DNA of 6,953 nucleotides from Planctomycetaceae bacterium. Lineage in GTDB: Bacteria > Planctomycetota > Planctomycetia > Planctomycetales > Planctomycetaceae. Position numbers and translations under genes: made by a program. Under the pieces are notes generated by a model that was not told where the DNA came from, searched no databases, and saw only the letters and a list, made by a program, of their open reading frames with translations. Position 1 is the stretch's first letter; each line of letters starts with the position of its first letter. Location: positions 7,847 to 14,799 of the forward strand of contig DOCI01000038.1 in assembly GCA_003503535.1 (NCBI GenBank), in the 5' to 3' direction. Below are positions 1-6,953 of the stretch, in pieces.

Positions 1-1
1 C

Positions 2-751
<750 letters not shown>

Positions 752-846
752 TTTTATGGAATCAATAAGTTTGCGGAAACAAAAAGTTTGTAATTGGCTC
801 GCGTGTCGAGACTGAATTCCCTGTAACTGTTCGTGTTTAGGTATTT

Positions 847-853
847 GAGGAGA
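847..853 (+). promoter_or_regulatory. Ribosome binding site of atpE
   Basis: GAGGAGA lies 5 bases before the GTG at 859, a strong Shine-Dalgarno match that fixes this non-ATG start. The strong site fits the need for many copies of subunit c per complex (inference). Confidence 0.75.
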
Positions 854-858
854 CGGCT

Positions 859-1131
859 GTGTTTAAAGCTGCCCGAACTGTAATGATGGTCCTGGGTGTC
901 ATGATCATGGCAACCCCCGTATTGGCTCAAGATGGCGGAATGTCAATTCCTTCTTCAGTTGGAGCTGGTCTCATTGTGATTGGTGCCGGACTCGGTATTG
1001 GTCGTATTGGTGGCTCAGCCGTTGAGAGCATGGCTCGTCAACCTGAGTTGGCAGGTAAGATTCAGGTTGCAATGATTATTGCTGCCGCTCTTATCGAAGG
1101 TCTTGGTTTCGCAGCTCTGCTGCTCGGTTAA
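859..1131 (+). CDS. atpE: ATP synthase Fo subunit c with N-terminal signal peptide
   Basis: Subunit of the rotating c-ring, which carries ions across the membrane. It is 90 residues long with a GTG start. Residues 1-23 look like a cleavable signal peptide (basic start, hydrophobic core, VLA before Q24), which would leave a mature protein of about 67 residues, a little shorter than E. coli c (79). Helix 1 (about 33-55) holds the glycine motif GAGLGIG (42-48). The polar loop is ARQPE (59-63), and helix 2 (about 67-89) carries the ion-binding glutamate E80 in AALIEG. Isoleucine 47 sits where Na+ types have Gln, and Gly follows E80 instead of Ser/Thr, so H+ coupling is inferred. It sits between atpB and atpF as usual. 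Cleavage of the leader is predicted, not shown. Confidence 0.97.
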   Translation: MFKAARTVMMVLGVMIMATPVLAQDGGMSIPSSVGAGLIVIGAGLGIGRIGGSAVESMARQPELAGKIQVAMIIAAALIEGLGFAALLLG

Positions 1132-1148
1132 TCTGTTGCGAAGTCCGT

Positions 1149-1162
1149 CTCAGAATTCTGAG
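1149..1162. other. 14-bp perfect palindrome between atpE and atpF
   Basis: CTCAGAATTCTGAG reads the same on both strands. In RNA it gives a 5-bp stem with an AATT loop, 17 bases after the atpE stop. It could stabilise or trim the 3' end of the atpE segment, or it could be chance. No function is claimed. Confidence 0.35.
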
Positions 1163-1198
1163 TCTGGCTTGGTCTGGTTCAATGTTGGCGTCGAGGTC

Positions 1199-1205
1199 GA
1201 GGTGA
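1199..1205 (+). promoter_or_regulatory. Ribosome binding site of atpF
   Basis: GAGGTGA lies 4 bases before the GTG at 1210 and supports that start over the in-frame GTG at 1219. It is the second of two tandem TCGAGG hexamers (1191-1196 and 1197-1202), so a second GAGG lies 6 bases upstream. Confidence 0.7.
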
Positions 1206-1209
1206 TTTC

Positions 1210-1908
1210 GTGAAGCTTGTGTCTACATTCGCGGTTTTAGCCGCACTGTTTTGCCTGACGTCAGGTTCGGTTTCGGCTTATCAGCCGGAGACGGCACCTG
1301 CTGATCCGCATGCTACGTCTTCACCGGACGGTCACGAAAGTGATCATGCTGGTGATGGCCATGAGGCGCATGCCGATCATGGACACATTGGTGATCCACC
1401 TGTCGAGCCGAAGGCCTTCGAGCCTAAAGACTGGCGTGTTGACCTCTCGATTTACAGCTTCATTGTGTTTCTGTTGTTGTTGGGTGCCCTGACAAAATTT
1501 GCCTGGGGACCAATCGTCACTGCTCTTGATGAGCGTGAAGAGAACATTCGCAAGAACATCGAAGATGCGGAAGTTGCTCGAATTCGAGCCGAAGAAATGC
1601 TGGCTGCTCATGCCGCCAAGCTCGATTCGGTTCAGGATGAGGTTCGCGAAATTCTCGCAGAAGCTCGTCGTGATGCCGAGCATACCAAATCGGAAATTCT
1701 CGCTTCTGCTCAGCAGGAGTCGGAGTTGACGAAGAATCGTGCGATTGAAGAAATCGATCGGGCTCGAGATCAGGCTCTGGATGAACTGTTCCGGACAATG
1801 TCAGCTCAGGTCACAGATGCGACCGAGCATGTCATTGGTCGGGCGTTGAGTGATGATGACCGCAATCGTTTAATTGATGAGTCGCTGGCTCAGCTCTCGA
1901 AGATTTAA
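1210..1908 (+). CDS. atpF: ATP synthase Fo subunit b with signal peptide and His-rich outer region
   Basis: Peripheral stalk subunit linking subunit a in the membrane to delta and the F1 head. It is 232 residues long, well above E. coli b (156). Residues 1-23 form a likely signal peptide (VSA before Y24). Residues 24-75 are an acidic, His-rich stretch with seven His at 34, 42, 46, 51, 54, 57 and 59. A membrane helix spans about 79-99 ([21 protein letters not shown]), followed by [15 protein letters not shown] and a long charged coiled coil to about 210, typical of subunit b. Because b has its N-terminus outside the cytoplasm, the His-rich part should face the periplasm (inference). Only one b gene is present, with no b' gene, so a homodimer is expected. 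GTG start supported by the Shine-Dalgarno at 1199-1205. Confidence 0.95.
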   Translation: MKLVSTFAVLAALFCLTSGSVSAYQPETAPADPHATSSPDGHESDHAGDGHEAHADHGHIGDPPVEPKAFEPKDWRVDLSIYSFIVFLLLLGALTKFAWGPIVTALDEREENIRKNIEDAEVARIRAEEMLAAHAAKLDSVQDEVREILAEARRDAEHTKSEILASAQQESELTKNRAIEEIDRARDQALDELFRTMSAQVTDATEHVIGRALSDDDRNRLIDESLAQLSKI

Positions 1909-1977
1909 TACTGCGTTCTAAATAGTGATAGATGTTTTGTTTCTGCGGCTTGTTGAGACCTCGGGTATAAGAACCTC

Positions 1978-4123
<2,146 letters not shown>

Positions 4124-4136
4124 GCAATAAACATAG

Positions 4137-4160
4137 GTAGGACAGGCTTCCGGCCTGTCT
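4137..4160 (+). repeat. Dispersed palindromic repeat, copy 1 (left arm of inverted pair)
   Basis: A 24-base unit beginning GTAGGACAGG. It holds the core GACAGGC-TTCCG-GCCTGTC (4141-4159), a 7-bp perfect stem that fits the 19-base consensus of the window except for G at 4152 in place of A. It lies 13 bases after the atpA stop. It is REP-like in size and position, and no coding function is seen. Confidence 0.8.
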
Positions 4161-4198
4161 CGCTTGTGAATTTTAAGAGTGATGATGTGAATAAAGGC

Positions 4199-4222
4199 AG
4201 ACAGGCTGGAAGCCCGTCCTAC
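4199..4222 (-). repeat. Dispersed palindromic repeat, copy 2 (right arm of inverted pair)
   Basis: The reverse complement of this unit matches copy 1 at 22 of 24 positions, with a 38-base spacer between the arms. Its core (4200-4218) is an 8-bp stem around GGA with one A/C mismatch (A4203 against C4215). The two arms can form one long hairpin in the atpA-atpG intergenic RNA, or two small separate ones. Bases 4223-4303 between this unit and atpG hold no other clear signal. Confidence 0.8.
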
Positions 4223-4303
4223 AGTTAGAGAAGTTCAGCGACAATTCCGGTTTTGACCTAGCGAGCGATGTCAGCTCCCCGGTCAGCGAAAGACTTTCAA
4301 TCC

Positions 4304-5182
4304 ATGGCCAAAGCACGCGCGATTATTAAACGACTCAAGGCAGTCAAGAACATCCGCAAGATTACGCGGACAATGGAGCTGATTGCCACGGCCCGTTTCA
4401 AAAAAGCAATGGATCGAGCCGCCGAAGCCAAAGCCTATACGCAGAAAATCGCAGAAATTGTCGGCGACTTAGCCTCTGCCGAACTTTCATTCACGCATCC
4501 ACTTCTGGAACAGCGGGAACAGGAAGAACGTGTTCTTCTCCTCGTGTTGACTTCCAATCGTGGATTGTGCGGCGGATACAACTCGGGGGTTCTGCGAATA
4601 GCCGATCAACGATTGAAGGCCCTCTCCAGGGGCCGCATCAATCAGATCCTCGAAGTCTCGGGGAAACGTGGTCTGTCTTACTTCAAGTTTGAAGGTCAGC
4701 AGATCGATGCAACTTATACGAATTTCGAAGACAAGCCGACCTTCGATGAAGTAGAAGACTTAGCCAATCGCTTTGCAGAACTCTACACCAGTGGAGCGGT
4801 TGATCGAATTGAAGTGGTTTACTCCGAATTTCATTCGATCTCCCGACAAGTCGCAATCCGGGAAACACTGTTGCCGATCCAGAATCTCTCGACTCCCGAG
4901 GCCGAGTCTGATCAGAAGCATTCCGTGGACTATGAATTCCTCCCAAGTGCTGAAGCAATTCTGGAAGAAATTGTCCCTGCGGCCTTCAAAGCCAAATTGT
5001 TCAAATGTTTTCTCGACGCGGCTGTCAGCGAACAGATTGCCCGCATGGTCGCCATGAAGGGCGCCACCGAGAATGCCGACGAAATGATTCGCAGCCTGTC
5101 GACACGTTACAACCGTGCCCGACAGTCTCAGATTACTTCTGAGTTGAGCGAGATCATCGGTGGAGCAGCCGCTCTCGAATAG
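4304..5182 (+). CDS. atpG: ATP synthase F1 subunit gamma
   Basis: Central shaft that turns inside the alpha3beta3 head and couples rotation to catalysis. It is 292 residues long from ATG 4304. This start is chosen because MAKARAIIKRLKAVKNIRKITRTMELIATARFKKAM matches the usual N-terminal helix of the family. An in-frame ATG at 4268 would add 12 residues (MSAPRSAKDFQS) and cannot be excluded, since neither start has a clear Shine-Dalgarno. The central domain holds LTSNRGLCGGYN (82-93). The C-terminal helix ends with the signature ITSELSEIIGGAAAL (277-291). It follows atpA after 180 bases that contain the inverted repeat pair, the longest intergenic gap in the operon, and precedes atpD by 101 bases. 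Function certain, start fairly sure. Confidence 0.95.
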   Translation: MAKARAIIKRLKAVKNIRKITRTMELIATARFKKAMDRAAEAKAYTQKIAEIVGDLASAELSFTHPLLEQREQEERVLLLVLTSNRGLCGGYNSGVLRIADQRLKALSRGRINQILEVSGKRGLSYFKFEGQQIDATYTNFEDKPTFDEVEDLANRFAELYTSGAVDRIEVVYSEFHSISRQVAIRETLLPIQNLSTPEAESDQKHSVDYEFLPSAEAILEEIVPAAFKAKLFKCFLDAAVSEQIARMVAMKGATENADEMIRSLSTRYNRARQSQITSELSEIIGGAAALE

Positions 5183-5215
5183 GAATTCGGGAATGGATTT
5201 TACAAGATCAGATAC

Positions 5216-5232
5216 TGTCCGCGAATCGGACA
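5216..5232 (+). other. Small hairpin between atpG and atpD
   Basis: TGTCCG and CGGACA form a perfect 6-bp stem around a CGAAT loop, 34 bases after the atpG stop. No T-run follows, so it is not a typical terminator. It may affect mRNA processing or stability ahead of atpD, or be chance. A 10-bp palindrome TTGATATCAA lies further on at 5257-5266. Confidence 0.4.
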
Positions 5233-5241
5233 TCACAATAA

Positions 5242-6732
<1,491 letters not shown>

Positions 6733-6741
6733 CCACTTAAG

Positions 6742-6768
6742 GTATGACAGGCTTCCAGCCTGTCATAC
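6742..6768. repeat. Dispersed palindromic repeat, copy 3 (perfect)
   Basis: A 12-bp perfect stem (GTATGACAGGCT paired with AGCCTGTCATAC) around a TCC loop, starting 10 bases after the atpD stop. It shares the core GACAGGCTTCCAGCCTGTC with the two copies between atpA and atpG. No T-run follows, so it is better read as a REP-like unit that may protect the 3' end of the mRNA than as a classic terminator. Confidence 0.85.
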
Positions 6769-6787
6769 ACACGAATCAATCGAATTC

Positions 6788-6862
6788 AAGCACACATCCA
6801 GAGAGATCATTGATCGACTGACTTTGAGCGGAAATCCATCTCGAAGGATGTGTGTTTATTTT
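6788..6862 (+). terminator. Possible terminator after atpD
   Basis: Bases 6788-6799 pair with 6846-6857 (9 perfect pairs CACACATCC/GGATGTGTG, then one G-U and two A-T pairs). After a 3x3 internal loop, GAGAT 6803-6807 pairs with ATCTC 6838-6842. T-rich TTTATTTT lies at 6855-6862. The 30-base loop is long for an intrinsic terminator, so this is only a candidate for the operon end. Confidence 0.35.
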
Positions 6863-6928
6863 CCAAACGAATGGGTCAAGAACCCTCGCCTTCAGGCGAA
6901 ACCTTTTGGTTCTTCCCATTTGGAAAAT
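6858..6928. repeat. Long imperfect inverted repeat with inner hairpin
   Basis: Three paired blocks: ATTTTCCAA 6858-6866 with TTGGAAAAT 6920-6928, ATGGG 6871-6875 with CCCAT 6915-6919, and AAGAACC 6878-6884 with GGTTCTT 6908-6914. That makes 21 pairs broken only by left-side bulges of 4 and 2 bases. Inside is a second hairpin TCGCC/GGCGA (6886-6899) with a TTCA loop. It could be a two-way terminator, a small mobile repeat or a structured RNA; nothing in the window decides which. Confidence 0.6.
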
Positions 6929-6953
6929 TTACCAGAGCATGTGGGCGTCAGGA

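Noticed and set aside
1966..1971. TATAAG as a -10 box of a promoter before atpH
   Set aside because: No matching -35 box at proper spacing, and the position only 7 bases before the start codon is too close for a normal leader.
4268..4303. ATG at 4268 as the atpG start
   Set aside because: It adds MSAPRSAKDFQS before the usual MAKARA opening. There is no ribosome site in its favour, though it cannot be fully excluded.
6929..6953. Possible end of a minus-strand gene (PDAHMLW then stop) or a + strand start at ATG 6939
   Set aside because: Only seven and five codons are visible, neither is recognisable, and the window ends. It is mentioned only because a convergent gene would explain the long inverted repeat at 6858-6928.

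Overview
This window carries most of a conventional bacterial F1Fo ATP synthase operon, all on the + strand, in the order atpB(a)-atpE(c)-atpF(b)-atpH(delta)-atpA(alpha)-atpG(gamma)-atpD(beta). The atpB gene is cut by the left edge. No epsilon gene (atpC) is seen in the 221 bases after atpD. The protein sequences look like a planctomycete (Planctomycetota, probably a moderate-GC Planctomycetaceae-type marine or freshwater lineage). The grounds are signal-peptide-bearing c and b subunits, a beta subunit with [16 protein letters not shown] and PLASSSR, and intergenic palindromes with the core GACAGGCTTCCAGCCTGTC. This assignment comes from recollection of the families and was not checked by a search.

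Layout: bases 2-751 encode the a subunit (5' partial). A 107-base gap leads to the c subunit (859-1131, GTG start). A 78-base gap with a small palindrome leads to the b subunit (1210-1908, GTG start), which has a histidine-rich region outside the membrane. After 69 bases comes delta (1978-2622), whose last 16 codons overlap the start of alpha (2573-4123) by 50 bases. The alpha-gamma gap (4124-4303) holds an inverted pair of repeat palindromes. Gamma (4304-5182) and beta (5284-6732) are separated by 101 bases with a small hairpin. After beta, bases 6733-6953 hold a third, perfect copy of the repeat palindrome, then two abutting long inverted repeats that may end the transcript.

Function: subunits a and c form the ion channel and rotor, b and delta form the stator, and alpha, beta and gamma form the catalytic head and shaft. 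All key residues that can be checked are present: the channel arginine in a, the ion-binding glutamate in c, the P-loops in alpha and beta, the catalytic glutamate and Walker B aspartate in beta, and the arginine after the alpha signature. The c subunit lacks the residues expected for sodium coupling, so proton coupling is inferred. There is one b gene, which implies a b homodimer.

I do not see an undescribed system here. The items most worth a second look are the dispersed repeat palindromes inside and after the operon, the His-rich leader region of subunit b, the delta-alpha coding overlap, the absence of atpC directly after atpD, and the stacked inverted repeats at the right end.
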